Of a stretch of 64,000 bases of DNA, positions 35,982 to 44,978 are shown one piece after another. The first letter of the stretch is position 1. The number at the start of each line of letters is the position of its first letter. This DNA comes from JAZKFT01 sp039925965 (GTDB lineage Bacteria > Bacteroidota > Bacteroidia > Chitinophagales > Chitinophagaceae). Both the position numbers and the translations under genes were made by a program. Below the pieces are notes generated by a model. The model saw only the letters and a program-made list of their open reading frames with translations. It was not told the origin of the DNA and did not search any database. Where the stretch lies: assembly GCA_039925965.1 (NCBI GenBank), contig JBDSXW010000059.1:62001-126000 (forward strand). The letters are read 5' to 3'.

Positions 35982-36560
35982 TCAGCCCTGGTTCAAAAAG
36001 CCGATTAGTTTTTCCAGCGCTTTTTTGCGGTGGCTGAACAGGTTCTTTTCGTCCATATTCATTTCGGCGAATGTAACGCTAGTTTCATCGGGTACAAACA
36101 CCGGATCGTAGCCAAATCCATTTTGTCCCCTTTGAATTTCAATGATTTTGCCAGGGCAAATGCCTTCAAACAGGTATTCTTCTCCGTTTTGAATCAATGA
36201 GATTACGGTGCGGAAACGTGCTTTGCGATTGGCCTGGCCTTCCATGTTTGCCAGCAGCTTATGGATATTAGCTTCAAAATCGCGGTCGCCGCCCGCATAC
36301 CGGGCACTTTTTACACCCGGCTCACCGTTCAGCGCTTCCACTTCCAAGCCGGTATCTTCACTAAAGCAGTCCTGCCCAGTAAGCCGGTGGATCACTGTAG
36401 ATTTCTCGGTGGCATTGGCTTCCAACGTATCATGTGGTTCGGGAATATCGATATTGATACCTGCTTCTTTCAGTGTAATAATGTCAAACAGGCCACCGGT
36501 CGCTTTTCTTATTTCAGCCACTTTGTTGGCATTATTGGTAGCAAAAACAAGTTGGTCCAT
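35982..36560 (-). CDS. rdgB: Non-canonical purine NTP pyrophosphatase (RdgB/HAM1)
   Basis: Hydrolyses dITP, ITP and XTP to monophosphates, keeping damaged purines out of nucleic acids. It has 192 residues, usual length. Motifs are FATNNANKVAEIR at the N-terminus (substrate and triphosphate binding), FSEDTGLEVEALNGEPGVKSARYAG (with the metal-binding acidic residues) and NGFGYDPVFVPD, then FSHRKKALEKL. All family elements are visible. It leads an apparent four-gene minus-strand run, rdgB, ECF sigma, anti-sigma and thioesterase, with gaps of 6-25 bases. Confidence 0.96.
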   Translation of the reverse strand: MDQLVFATNNANKVAEIRKATGGLFDIITLKEAGINIDIPEPHDTLEANATEKSTVIHRLTGQDCFSEDTGLEVEALNGEPGVKSARYAGGDRDFEANIHKLLANMEGQANRKARFRTVISLIQNGEEYLFEGICPGKIIEIQRGQNGFGYDPVFVPDETSVTFAEMNMDEKNLFSHRKKALEKLIGFLNQG

Positions 36561-36615
36561 AAGAGGATGATACGTTATGGGCTAAAGGTAAAGGGTTGGG
36601 AGCTTCGGCGCGGAG

Positions 36616-36783
36616 TAAGTTCCAGGGTTCACGGGTTCACAAGTTTACTGGTTCACGAGTTCACAAGTTTACCGGCTCATAAGTTCATAGGGACCGCTAA
36701 GAAGGCTGGTGCCATTTACCCGTAAGCCTACTGAGCCACCTCTCACCAATAAAGCAACTTGTGAACCCGTAAACTTGGGAACG
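36616..36783. repeat. Fold-back word repeat (GGTTCACAAGTT family)
   Basis: Left block 36621-36690 has about six direct copies of GGTTCAC/AAGTTTAC words. The right block has AACTTGTGAACCCGT (36756-36770), an exact reverse complement of 36631-36645. It lies in the 358-base divergent gap before the sorting-domain mini-protein; no gene is in that gap. Confidence 0.87.
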
Positions 36784-36918
36784 CCCGGACTTTTAAATCC
36801 TACACCTACCACTTCAAAAACGTTAAAAAGAAACGATTGGTAACTTCAGCGACTTATTTTTGTCACACAATTTATTAAAGCCGGATAGTTTTCCTAATTT
36901 GCACAGACGCGACTTAAA

Positions 36919-37254
36919 TTGAAAAATTTCATCACCATATTTATTTTCTCATTGCTTACTACCTGTGCTTTTGCGCAGCATAGTTGGGCCCAGGGTAGTA
37001 CAGAAGTTAAGATCGTGAAGTTTTATCCCAACCCCGCTACTTCCTTTATCACTTTCGACATACAACGCCAGGTGGAAAAAGGCTACGTGATACAGATTTA
37101 TAATTGCCTTGGCCGTCGGGTAATCTCCGTGGTCATCAGCTCCAACAAAGTAACTGTTCCGCTGGAAAATCTTTTCCGCGGGTTATACATTTTCCAACTC
37201 CGCGACAAGAATGGTTCGATCGTTGAGAGCAATAAGTTCCAGGTGAATAATTAA
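36919..37254 (+). CDS. T9SS sorting-domain mini-protein (signal peptide plus CTD only)
   Basis: A 111-residue protein consisting of a signal peptide (1-19, ending CAFAQ) and, from about residue 32, a complete type A T9SS C-terminal sorting domain. The domain has KFYPNPATSFITFDI, YVIQIYNCLGRRV and LFRGLYIFQLRDKNG, ending in ESNKFQVNN. There is no cargo domain between. The start is a TTG: an in-frame stop lies 22 bases upstream and no ATG occurs. Such CTDs direct proteins through the type IX secretion pore and are then cut off or anchored. What a cargo-free version does is unknown. Confidence 0.82.
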   Translation: MKNFITIFIFSLLTTCAFAQHSWAQGSTEVKIVKFYPNPATSFITFDIQRQVEKGYVIQIYNCLGRRVISVVISSNKVTVPLENLFRGLYIFQLRDKNGSIVESNKFQVNN

Positions 37255-37395
37255 CGCCTTTCCTTTTCTTACAGGAGTTTTCTCTTTTCTTTGGTTGATG
37301 ATTTTTTTTGGTACTATTCCCTGGCAAAATAAAATGGCTATTGGTGGGAAGATTTCCGCTTCCGGCATCAAGTCGATTCTCACAACTAAAGGTCC

Positions 37396-38160
37396 ATGTT
37401 GCCAAAACTTCAACGCTGCTTTTGCCGCTCATTCTGCGTCTGCTTGCTTGTTCTTTCCGGTTGTAAAAACGACGATACCTATAGTTTTGACCCCCGGCCA
37501 TTCCTGCCGAAATATGATTCGTTTTATAAGGAGAATGATATTACAAGATATACGGCCGGCAAAAAGCCTCAAAGTCTGCGGTATTTAAAATATATACTCC
37601 GGCGGGATTCTCTCGCAAACGAGTTCTGTAATAAAGCAGGTTTCGACTGCCTTGATTCGGGATATTATGACATGGAAATTAGGATTGGATTTGGAGGAGG
37701 TTTAAGGGCACAGGAGCAGTATTTTATTTTGAAAAGATCAGACGGGACGTGGAACGCTTGTATAAATATTGTCTCAATGGATCTGGAGTATATTTACAGT
37801 CCTGATTCTAGTTATAAAACAAAACTGGTTGTAGCAGAAAATAAAAAAAATGAAGTGTTCCCTAAATCCAATTGGGAAACAGTATTCAGGAAGCTGAATG
37901 AGTGGCAGATTTTTACGCTGCCGGATGGCGAAGTAATTGATAATGGTGGGTCGGATGCAGCAACTGATGGAGAAGGATATTCCATTGAAGTGGCCACAAG
38001 CAATATGAATCGGAGATACAGTTATAGCTATCCCGAAGACAAGTTAGATAAATGGCAAGCAAAGAGTTTTTACGACATCATGAATTTTCTATACAAAGAA
38101 TTTGGGTTTACAAAACTTGGCTATAATTGGGGTAAACGAGGCCAGAAACTCGTGCACTAG
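37396..38160 (+). CDS. Putative lipoprotein, unknown function
   Basis: Not recognised. It has 254 residues. A lipoprotein signal peptide is visible, with CVCLLVLSGC (lipobox LSGC, Cys near residue 23) followed by KNDDTYSF, whose acidic residues are typical for surface-exposed Bacteroidota lipoproteins. The mature part has no named domain; it is rich in aromatic and charged residues, with DAATDGEGYSIEV and a KLDKWQAKSFYDIMNFLYK helix near the end. It stands alone between the sorting-domain mini-protein and convergent upp. Confidence 0.7.
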   Translation: MLPKLQRCFCRSFCVCLLVLSGCKNDDTYSFDPRPFLPKYDSFYKENDITRYTAGKKPQSLRYLKYILRRDSLANEFCNKAGFDCLDSGYYDMEIRIGFGGGLRAQEQYFILKRSDGTWNACINIVSMDLEYIYSPDSSYKTKLVVAENKKNEVFPKSNWETVFRKLNEWQIFTLPDGEVIDNGGSDAATDGEGYSIEVATSNMNRRYSYSYPEDKLDKWQAKSFYDIMNFLYKEFGFTKLGYNWGKRGQKLVH

Positions 38161-38200
38161 TAGATCCAAAATGGCGGATTTCTTCTCATGTCAATTGTGT

Positions 38201-38857
38201 TTACATCTGCATCTTACTTCCAAAAGCCAAATCTCCCGCATCTCCGAGGCCAGGAACGATATATCCCTTGGCTGTAATTTCATCATCAATATCACCGCAC
38301 CAAACAAAAGCTCCGGGGTGTTCCCTGAGTAATAATTCTACGCCGATGGTGCTGGCAATCGCACAAACCACATGAACCTGGGAAGGCATGCCCTCGGCTT
38401 TGAGGTGGCTGATGGTTTTTACCAGTGATGCGCCAGTGGCCAGCATCGGGTCGCAGATGATGAGGATGCGGCCGTCGAGTTCGGGCGTGCTCAGGTATTC
38501 GAGGCTGATTTCAAAACTGTCGTCGCGGGTATGTTTGCGGTAGGCACTGGCAAAGGCATTGTCGGCCTGGTCGAAATAATTGAGCAGGCCAGTATGCATG
38601 GGCAGGCCTGCCCGAAGGATGGTGGCAATAACCGGCTGCTGTTTAAGGCGTTTCGACATATGCGTGCCCAATGGCGTTTCCACTTCCACTTCTTCCCAGG
38701 GCAGTTGCTTACTGATTTCGTAGCCGATTACTTCTGCAATACGTTCGATGTTGCGGCGAAAGCGCATCCGGTCCTGTTGAATGGTCACGTCGCGTAATTC
38801 GCTTACCCAGTTACTTACAAGGCTGTGTTGTTCGCTGAGATTGTGTACCATTTTCAT
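38201..38857 (-). CDS. upp: Uracil phosphoribosyltransferase
   Basis: Makes UMP from uracil and PRPP in pyrimidine salvage. The 218-residue length is normal. Typical segments are TILRAGLPMHTGLLNYF near residue 80, the PRPP-binding loop ILIICDPMLATGASLVKTI near 130, and the C-terminal GYIVPGLGDAGDLAFGS, which binds uracil. It is a single gene, convergent with the lipoprotein gene. It shares the PRPP pool with prs and nadC in this window. Confidence 0.96.
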   Translation of the reverse strand: MKMVHNLSEQHSLVSNWVSELRDVTIQQDRMRFRRNIERIAEVIGYEISKQLPWEEVEVETPLGTHMSKRLKQQPVIATILRAGLPMHTGLLNYFDQADNAFASAYRKHTRDDSFEISLEYLSTPELDGRILIICDPMLATGASLVKTISHLKAEGMPSQVHVVCAIASTIGVELLLREHPGAFVWCGDIDDEITAKGYIVPGLGDAGDLAFGSKMQM

Positions 38858-38964
38858 GAGGAGGTTTTAGAAGTTTGAAGAATGAAAGCACGGAAGCTAT
38901 ATTGCAACGAAATTGACGGTTTGGGTTTATAATTTCAAATAAAAAATTACCAGGAAGGATAGAA

Positions 38965-39058
38965 ACGCGGATTGGGCGGATAGGGCGGATGGAGGCGGAT
39001 TTTATTTTGGAGATTTTGGAGATTGTCTACAATGTCCCGCATGTCCCATATGTCCCCG
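38965..39058. repeat. Short word repeats between upp and anmK
   Basis: Direct copies of GGGCGGAT, of TTTTGGAGA and of ATGTCCC(G/A)C-like words in succession. No inverted partner is seen. The 272-base gap is divergent and must also hold both promoters. Confidence 0.5.
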
Positions 39059-39129
39059 CCGCCAACAGCGCTGGCCGCAACAAGTGAAAACCACAAAACT
39101 GAATTAATAACTAATCTAATCAACCAAAA

Positions 39130-40230
39130 ATGACTTACAGAGCGATCGGAATCATGAGCGGCAGCAGCCTGGATGGCCTCGATATTTGCTTCGCGGAACT
39201 GGACGAGAGTGGTGGCAAATGGACCTATGAGATATTAGCGTCGGAATGTATGTCTTATAGCGGAGCGTGGGTGGAAAAATTGCGCAATGCGATTCACCTT
39301 TCCGGGAGAGAATATATGCGCCTCCATACTGCTTATGGTCACTATATCGGAGAACAGGTAAATGCTTTTATTGGAAAATACAACCTGCATCACCGCGTGC
39401 AACTGATCGCTTCGCATGGCCATACCACTTTTCATGAACCTCAGCATAAAATGACTGGCCAGATAGGAGACGGCGCAGCCATCGCGGCCACCACCGGCAT
39501 AAATGTAGTAAGCGATCTCCGCGCCATGGACCTTGCGCTTGGTGGTCAGGGTGCACCGATTGTTCCCATTGGTGAAAAACTGTTATTGGGTGACCATCGG
39601 TATTTTTTAAACCTCGGCGGCATTGCCAATATCAGCGCTAATCTCCCCGGCAATTATGTGGCTTTCGATGTGTGCCCGGCTAACCGTGTACTCAATATGC
39701 TGGTTCGGGAAATGGGGCATGATTACGATGAAGGCGGGGCTATAGCCGCTACCGGAAATGTAGATGCTGTCCTGCTCGAACAGTTGAACGGACTTGATTT
39801 TTACAAGCAAGCCTATCCCAAGAGTCTGGCTAATGATTTTGGAACGGATATCGTTTACCCGATGATTCAAACCGCCGGTCTATCTGTGCCCGACGCCTTA
39901 CGCACTTGCGTAGAGCATGTTGCAATCCAGATAAAAAATGCCGTTGAGTCATTGGCCGGACCGGAAAAAAACATTGGTCCTTCGTCGATGCTGGTATGTG
40001 GCGGCGGCACATTGAATGATTTTCAGGTAGAAAGATTGACAGCCCTGCTTGCTTCAATGGATGTACAAGTTGCTGTTCCTGATAAGACGCTGATCGAATT
40101 TAAAGAAGCACTGGTAATGGCCCTGATCGGTGTGCTCCGCTGGCGGGAAGAAAATAATGTACTTAACACCGTAACAGGTGCCAGCCGGAGCAGTATTGGC
40201 GGTGCGGTATGGGTAGGGCAGGAGGCGTGA
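39130..40230 (+). CDS. anmK: Anhydro-N-acetylmuramic acid kinase
   Basis: Phosphorylates and opens 1,6-anhydro-MurNAc to MurNAc 6-phosphate, recycling peptidoglycan fragments in the cytoplasm. It has 366 residues. The ATP-binding GIMSGSSLDGLDICF is at the N-terminus, RAMDLALGGQGAPIVP and FLNLGGIANIS follow, FDVCPANRVLNML with the catalytic region is central, and MLVCGGGTLN lies late, as in the ASKHA-fold AnmK family. No murQ or nagZ lies nearby. It fits with the amidase and glucosaminidase genes that release such fragments. Confidence 0.96.
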   Translation: MTYRAIGIMSGSSLDGLDICFAELDESGGKWTYEILASECMSYSGAWVEKLRNAIHLSGREYMRLHTAYGHYIGEQVNAFIGKYNLHHRVQLIASHGHTTFHEPQHKMTGQIGDGAAIAATTGINVVSDLRAMDLALGGQGAPIVPIGEKLLLGDHRYFLNLGGIANISANLPGNYVAFDVCPANRVLNMLVREMGHDYDEGGAIAATGNVDAVLLEQLNGLDFYKQAYPKSLANDFGTDIVYPMIQTAGLSVPDALRTCVEHVAIQIKNAVESLAGPEKNIGPSSMLVCGGGTLNDFQVERLTALLASMDVQVAVPDKTLIEFKEALVMALIGVLRWREENNVLNTVTGASRSSIGGAVWVGQEA

Positions 40231-40257
40231 TGGTGAAAGCCGGGTTTAAAAAGACGC

Positions 40258-40312
40258 ATTCACAAGTTTACAAGTTCACGGGTTCACAAATGTGAACTTG
40301 TTAAGGAGTTCC
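40258..40312. repeat. Fold-back word repeat (TTCACAAGTT family)
   Basis: CAAGTTCAC (40271-40279) and GTGAACTTG (40292-40300) are exact inverted copies, within direct GTTCACGGGTTCACAA words. It lies between the convergent anmK and M1 peptidase genes, almost filling the gap. Confidence 0.85.
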
Positions 40313-40334
40313 ATCGGTTGGGGGCGCCCTCATA

Positions 40335-43220
40335 TCACCACAGGCTGATGCCTTTGTAAAGTGGTTTCAGGTTTTGTATATCGATACTAAACGTGACATT
40401 TTTCTGCCACCATTTTACGCCATTCAGTTCGTTGGGGGCTTTGAATTGTTTGCTCTGGATAATGACCCAATAAATATTTACAATTTTGAATACGGGTAGC
40501 TGCAGGCCAATGCTATAGAGGAATTTTGGGTCAGGATTGTTTTCTGCCCAGGCCTCGGCATAGGTGCCAATATCTGTAAATACTTTTAATGGCATATCTA
40601 TCGGCAACACGGCAAGTGGATTAATATTGTTAGGTACATCAAAAGCAAAATTGAGAGCCCCCAGCCAGTTGTCGGTACGGCCGGGTCGTTCACTGCTGTA
40701 ATCGCTGCGATACTTGAAGCCGCCATCGCGTATCATGATTTGTTTGCCTTTGAGTTCGGTACTCTGATTACGTTCTATAAACGGATTGCTGTAAGTATAG
40801 TCATCGTCGCCATTGGCGCCATACATGGTAAAATGATAGCGGCTGTTGCCAAACCTTAGTTTGTCGGTTTTTGTTTCCCCATAAAAAATCTTACCGGCGA
40901 AAAATCTTATGTTAACACCCTGGGTAGCGCTGTAGTTAAAAAAGTAATTTGTAGTGAAAGTAGCCCGAAGCAGGTCGCCTGCTTTTTGGAGCTGAGCCAC
41001 GGCTGTGTACGGATATAAATTTCGCTTATTGTCAACGCCAAAGCTTAGCTGGTGTACCGCCCGCTTTACATTTCCATCCTTTACGGCATAGTACTGGAAG
41101 GTATCCTGTGGAAGCCGCCGCTGCTTGTAGTCAAACTGGCCTTCGGTGATAAAGAAAGATTTCCATTCAATCCATTTGGTGATGTTGCTGTTGGGGTTGT
41201 TTTTTGTAAACTCCGCCCTAATGGATGGCGCTATTTTGAAAAAGCCCTTGTAAAGTTTCTGGTACTGGTCGCCATCGCCATCGTCTGTGCTAAACCGGGC
41301 AATGGTGAGACCGGGAGTAATACTGTGGATTTTTTTTTGAACCGGAGCATTGGCGGGCGTTGTATAAAAGCTGTAAGACGCTGCTCCAATAAAGTTAAAC
41401 TGCTTAGAGCCGGTGGCGTATAATGGCGCCAACGCAAATTTAAAAGGGGTAGTGGGCATGCCAATATTATGTATCACAAAGCCAGGCATGAATTTGTCGT
41501 AGGCATTAAAACCAAGGATCGGCAATGCTGTAATGTATTTCGCTTTGCCGTCGAGCGGTGGCATGAGACCAACGAGTTTGGTTGGCTTTACGCGTTCGGG
41601 ATTGTTGAGGCTTCCTTTTGTGTACAATAACTTAAAGAGTTCATCGAGGTTTTGTCCACTTATTTTTTCTGCCAGTTGCTTAAAATCCGAAGGCAACGGA
41701 TGCCTCATTTTCCATTCTTTGAAGTAGGCCAGCATGAGTTCCTTCATTTTATCCTTACCAATTGTCTGCTCAAGTTTTTCCATCCATAGTGCCCCTTTCG
41801 AATAGGCTAATGCGGCATAGTTGCTCTTGGTCATCGCTTCGCTGGTAGTTTCCATGGCCTGGTCTTTCCGCGATTCTATCAGCGAATACACCAACAGTTC
41901 TCCCGGATCATCCGGCAATACACCGCCTCTGAACGCTTTTTTGGGCTTGGCAACGGGTGGATAGTATAATGCTTTGTATTTTTTTTCGTAATACGTGTTC
42001 ATTCCCTCATCCATCCAGGCATGGTCGCGTTCGTTGGTGGCTATCATTGCCTGGAGCCAGTTGTGGCCCACTTCATGGGCGATAACAATATCCAGTTCCG
42101 ACTCATCTTCGCCGGGCACATTGATCAGGGTGATATTGGGGTATTCCATGCCGCCCGAGGCGGTGTTGGGTGGCGCGCAAACCACGTTTACCGTGGAATA
42201 TGGGTAGTCGCCCAACTGCTCAGCATAATATTTAAGTGAACGGGTGGTGAATTGAATGCTGTTTTTCCAAAGTTTTTCTTTCGAAGGGAGAATGAAAGTA
42301 AAGGCGTCTACGTTGGGGTTCGTTGGCAGCGCCACAATATCATGCTGCACAATAAACCTTTTATCAGCAAACCAGGCAAAATCAATTACAGACTTTGCAT
42401 TGTAATGAATGGTTTTGGTTGCTTTATCAGAAACCGGGAAATTGTCGATTGTTTTTTTCTTACTTGCAAAAATGTCTTTTTTGCCCTTGGGCTCGTCTGG
42501 TTGTGGTGATTTTTTACGAGCCAACAGAAACTGTTTTTCGCTTTCTTCCTGCAGATCTCCGGTGGCTGCTACCACATAATTTTTGGGCAGCGTTATCGCT
42601 ATTTCATAGTCGCCAAAGTCGTTATAAAATTCGCCCTGGTCCAGGTAAGGCATCGCATGCCAGCCCTGCCGGTCGTACACCGCTGGTTTTGGATACCATT
42701 GGGTTACCTGGTAGCTCTGGTCAATATGCCCGCCACGACTAAAGTTTTTTGGCAGTTTTACCTGGAATGGTGTCGTAATGGTGATGCTGTTGCCTGGCAA
42801 CAATGGCGTTGGCACTACAAGTTTTGAAATATCAATGTATTGCGGATGATCTTCCAGCAAAGCCACCTGGCCTTCCACCCTAAAATCGAGTTTGTTGATA
42901 TAGCCGCGGTCCTGGTTGTTGGTGAAATAGAATTCTGAGTTATCCAGCTGCTCTACCATTTGCTCGGCGAAGGCGGTCTTGTCGTTCTTAAAAGCATTGG
43001 GCCACAGGTGCATCCAGATAAACGAAAGCGTATCGCTGCTGTTGTTTTTGTACGTGATGGTTTCAAAGCCATCCAGGGTGTGCTTTACATCGTTAAGAGA
43101 TACGTTGATTTTAAAATCTACCTGCTGCTGCCAGTAGGGTTGTTGGGCGAAGCATTTTCCTGCGACTAGCAGGCTGGCTATAAGAACAAAGCGGTACAGT
43201 CTTGAAAATGATTTCCTCAT
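40335..43220 (-). CDS. M1 family zinc metallopeptidase
   Basis: A large secreted aminopeptidase-like enzyme of 961 residues. The signal peptide is about 1-25 (ending KCFAQ). The N-terminal part is the M1 beta-saddle domain. The catalytic region has VIAHEVGHNWLQAM near residue 375 and, after it, WMDEGMNTYYEKKY, giving the HExxH-x18-E zinc site. GGMEYPNITLI, the GxMEN-like exopeptidase loop, lies just before. The long C-terminal part is beta-rich and may lie close to or in the outer membrane. There is no T9SS CTD. The start is followed by a convincing signal peptide. Confidence 0.93.
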   Translation of the reverse strand: MRKSFSRLYRFVLIASLLVAGKCFAQQPYWQQQVDFKINVSLNDVKHTLDGFETITYKNNSSDTLSFIWMHLWPNAFKNDKTAFAEQMVEQLDNSEFYFTNNQDRGYINKLDFRVEGQVALLEDHPQYIDISKLVVPTPLLPGNSITITTPFQVKLPKNFSRGGHIDQSYQVTQWYPKPAVYDRQGWHAMPYLDQGEFYNDFGDYEIAITLPKNYVVAATGDLQEESEKQFLLARKKSPQPDEPKGKKDIFASKKKTIDNFPVSDKATKTIHYNAKSVIDFAWFADKRFIVQHDIVALPTNPNVDAFTFILPSKEKLWKNSIQFTTRSLKYYAEQLGDYPYSTVNVVCAPPNTASGGMEYPNITLINVPGEDESELDIVIAHEVGHNWLQAMIATNERDHAWMDEGMNTYYEKKYKALYYPPVAKPKKAFRGGVLPDDPGELLVYSLIESRKDQAMETTSEAMTKSNYAALAYSKGALWMEKLEQTIGKDKMKELMLAYFKEWKMRHPLPSDFKQLAEKISGQNLDELFKLLYTKGSLNNPERVKPTKLVGLMPPLDGKAKYITALPILGFNAYDKFMPGFVIHNIGMPTTPFKFALAPLYATGSKQFNFIGAASYSFYTTPANAPVQKKIHSITPGLTIARFSTDDGDGDQYQKLYKGFFKIAPSIRAEFTKNNPNSNITKWIEWKSFFITEGQFDYKQRRLPQDTFQYYAVKDGNVKRAVHQLSFGVDNKRNLYPYTAVAQLQKAGDLLRATFTTNYFFNYSATQGVNIRFFAGKIFYGETKTDKLRFGNSRYHFTMYGANGDDDYTYSNPFIERNQSTELKGKQIMIRDGGFKYRSDYSSERPGRTDNWLGALNFAFDVPNNINPLAVLPIDMPLKVFTDIGTYAEAWAENNPDPKFLYSIGLQLPVFKIVNIYWVIIQSKQFKAPNELNGVKWWQKNVTFSIDIQNLKPLYKGISLW

Positions 43221-43476
43221 ATTTTTCTTCCGTCCTTGCGGGACTTAATACGTTTTAAAATGTTGTTGCTACAAAGCTTTTGTCCCATGAAGGGCATTTT
43301 ACGAAATCCATTATGAATATAACCTCAGAAGCTGTTTTAATTTTTATTTTGAATACCAGCAATAGTTTTTCAAAGGAGCTTCGTTGCGCCGCAATCCTTT
43401 CATCTGCATACCATTGGGCAACAATAAAATTCAACAATTCACTTTCATTATTTTTTAAAGGTAATTTTTTTAACCA

Positions 43477-44952
43477 CTACTTGCCTTTGCCAGTAAAAAT
43501 GATCCGCAGGGTGTGGATCATAATCTTGAAATCGAGCAGTAGACTGATATTTTCGATGTACAGAAGGTCGTATTCCATCCGCTCCAGCATTTCGTCTACA
43601 TGGCTTGCATACCCGTACTGCACCATGCCCCAACTGGTGAGGCCTGGCTTTACTTTAAACAGGTATTTGTAGTAAGGGTTCATTGCTTTGAGCTGGTCGA
43701 TATAAAACCTGCGTTCCGGCCTCGGACCTATCAGGCTCATATCACCTTTTAAAATATTCCAGGCCTGCGGTAGTTCATCGAGCCGCCACTTACGCATCGT
43801 TTTTCCCCATTTGGTGATGCGCGGATCGTTATCGCTACTCAATGCCGGCCCTTCCGGCTCCGCATCGGTTATCATACTCCGGAATTTCCAGATCATAAAT
43901 GGTTTGCCCTTGAGCCCGATCCGCTCCTGCTTGAAAAATATGGGTCCGCGGGATGACAGTTTTACCCGGATGATCACAAAGAGGTACAGCGGCAACAGTA
44001 TAACCGGGGCGATGGCACTGATGGATATATCGATCAACCGTTTGATATTTTGTTGCCAGGCAGGCATCAGGCCGGTATTGATATCGATTAACATACCGCC
44101 CACCACGTTATTCGTTTTCACGCTACCGTATAAAATATCCAGGGTATTGGGCACTAGTTTTATCGTAACATCTTTTTCGCTTAGCCTACTGATCAATGGT
44201 GCCGCCAGGTGTTCTTCGTGGCTGTCGAGGGCAATAACGACCTGCTCAATTCTTTCGCTTTGGATAACAGCTTCTGCATCGTCGACCGAGCCTTTATATG
44301 GGATCCATTTAGAAAGGCCATTTTTTCCGGCTCCGTTGGTAGTGATAAAGCCAACAGGGTAAAGCCCGGTGGTGTAGGCCAGTTTATTGAGGGTTTCGAA
44401 GGCCTTAACCGATTTTATATTGTTGCCGACAAAAAGTGTACGCATTTGCACCTTACCGCTATGAATTTGCTTTTTCACTACCGACAACACAATGGCGCGG
44501 CCAATAAACGTAAGGCTAAAATGCAATAACATCAGGCAGAAAAAAGCTTTGTAGTAGTAATTGTAGTCATTATCAAAGCGGGTATCGTCTATAAGTAGCG
44601 CAAAAAAGATGATGAGACATCCAACAAGGCTGGTAATAAAGGTGGCGGTAAACTCGTTAAGCCGCGATTTTTCGTACAGACTGGTACGGTAGCTGCCGGT
44701 CAAAAGAAAAAGGATCAGCCAAAAAAACGGGATCACAAATATCACCTTCCAGAACATAGGATCCCTGATGATAGAGGCAAGGCTGTCATTCTCAAATAAA
44801 AGTTGCCGCCGTATGACATAAAACATACCCCAACTAATGATGGCACTCAAAAAGTCGCTGGCAGCATACCAGTTGGTCGATATCGGTTTGGTTGAAGGCA
44901 AATGGGATTGTGAGAATGTAAAAATGTGAAAATGTGGAAACGGGCGTTGCAA
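43477..44952 (-). CDS. Polyprenyl glycosylphosphotransferase (sugar transferase)
   Basis: Inner-membrane enzyme that moves a sugar 1-phosphate to undecaprenyl phosphate, starting exopolysaccharide or O-antigen repeat units. It has about 490 residues. Four or five membrane segments lie in the first 130 residues, a nucleotide-binding-like domain (about 140-260) follows, then the bacterial sugar transferase domain (about 290-488) with KRLIDISISAIAPVILLPLY, FFKQERIGLKGKPFMIWKFR, WRLDELPQAWNIL and MSLIGPRPERR. The first ~17 residues (FPHFHIFTFSQSH) are encoded by an intergenic word repeat; both this TTG start and a TTG at 44901 are possible, and no ATG exists. It follows the Gfo/Idh gene by 26 bases. 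Confidence 0.93.
   Translation of the reverse strand: MQRPFPHFHIFTFSQSHLPSTKPISTNWYAASDFLSAIISWGMFYVIRRQLLFENDSLASIIRDPMFWKVIFVIPFFWLILFLLTGSYRTSLYEKSRLNEFTATFITSLVGCLIIFFALLIDDTRFDNDYNYYYKAFFCLMLLHFSLTFIGRAIVLSVVKKQIHSGKVQMRTLFVGNNIKSVKAFETLNKLAYTTGLYPVGFITTNGAGKNGLSKWIPYKGSVDDAEAVIQSERIEQVVIALDSHEEHLAAPLISRLSEKDVTIKLVPNTLDILYGSVKTNNVVGGMLIDINTGLMPAWQQNIKRLIDISISAIAPVILLPLYLFVIIRVKLSSRGPIFFKQERIGLKGKPFMIWKFRSMITDAEPEGPALSSDNDPRITKWGKTMRKWRLDELPQAWNILKGDMSLIGPRPERRFYIDQLKAMNPYYKYLFKVKPGLTSWGMVQYGYASHVDEMLERMEYDLLYIENISLLLDFKIMIHTLRIIFTGKGK
44905..44943. repeat. AAAATGTGA word repeat at the start of the sugar transferase gene
   Basis: Direct copies of GAATGTA, AAAATGTGA and AAAATGTGG words, overlapping the first codons of the glycosylphosphotransferase. 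No inverted partner. Confidence 0.6.
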
Positions 44953-44978
44953 AAGTTTGACCTCTTCAACTTAACCTT

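Noticed and set aside
43221..43476. Plus-strand frame running into the sugar transferase region (43280-43672)
   Set aside because: Mostly antisense to the sugar transferase and without family resemblance; the gap itself shows no gene.
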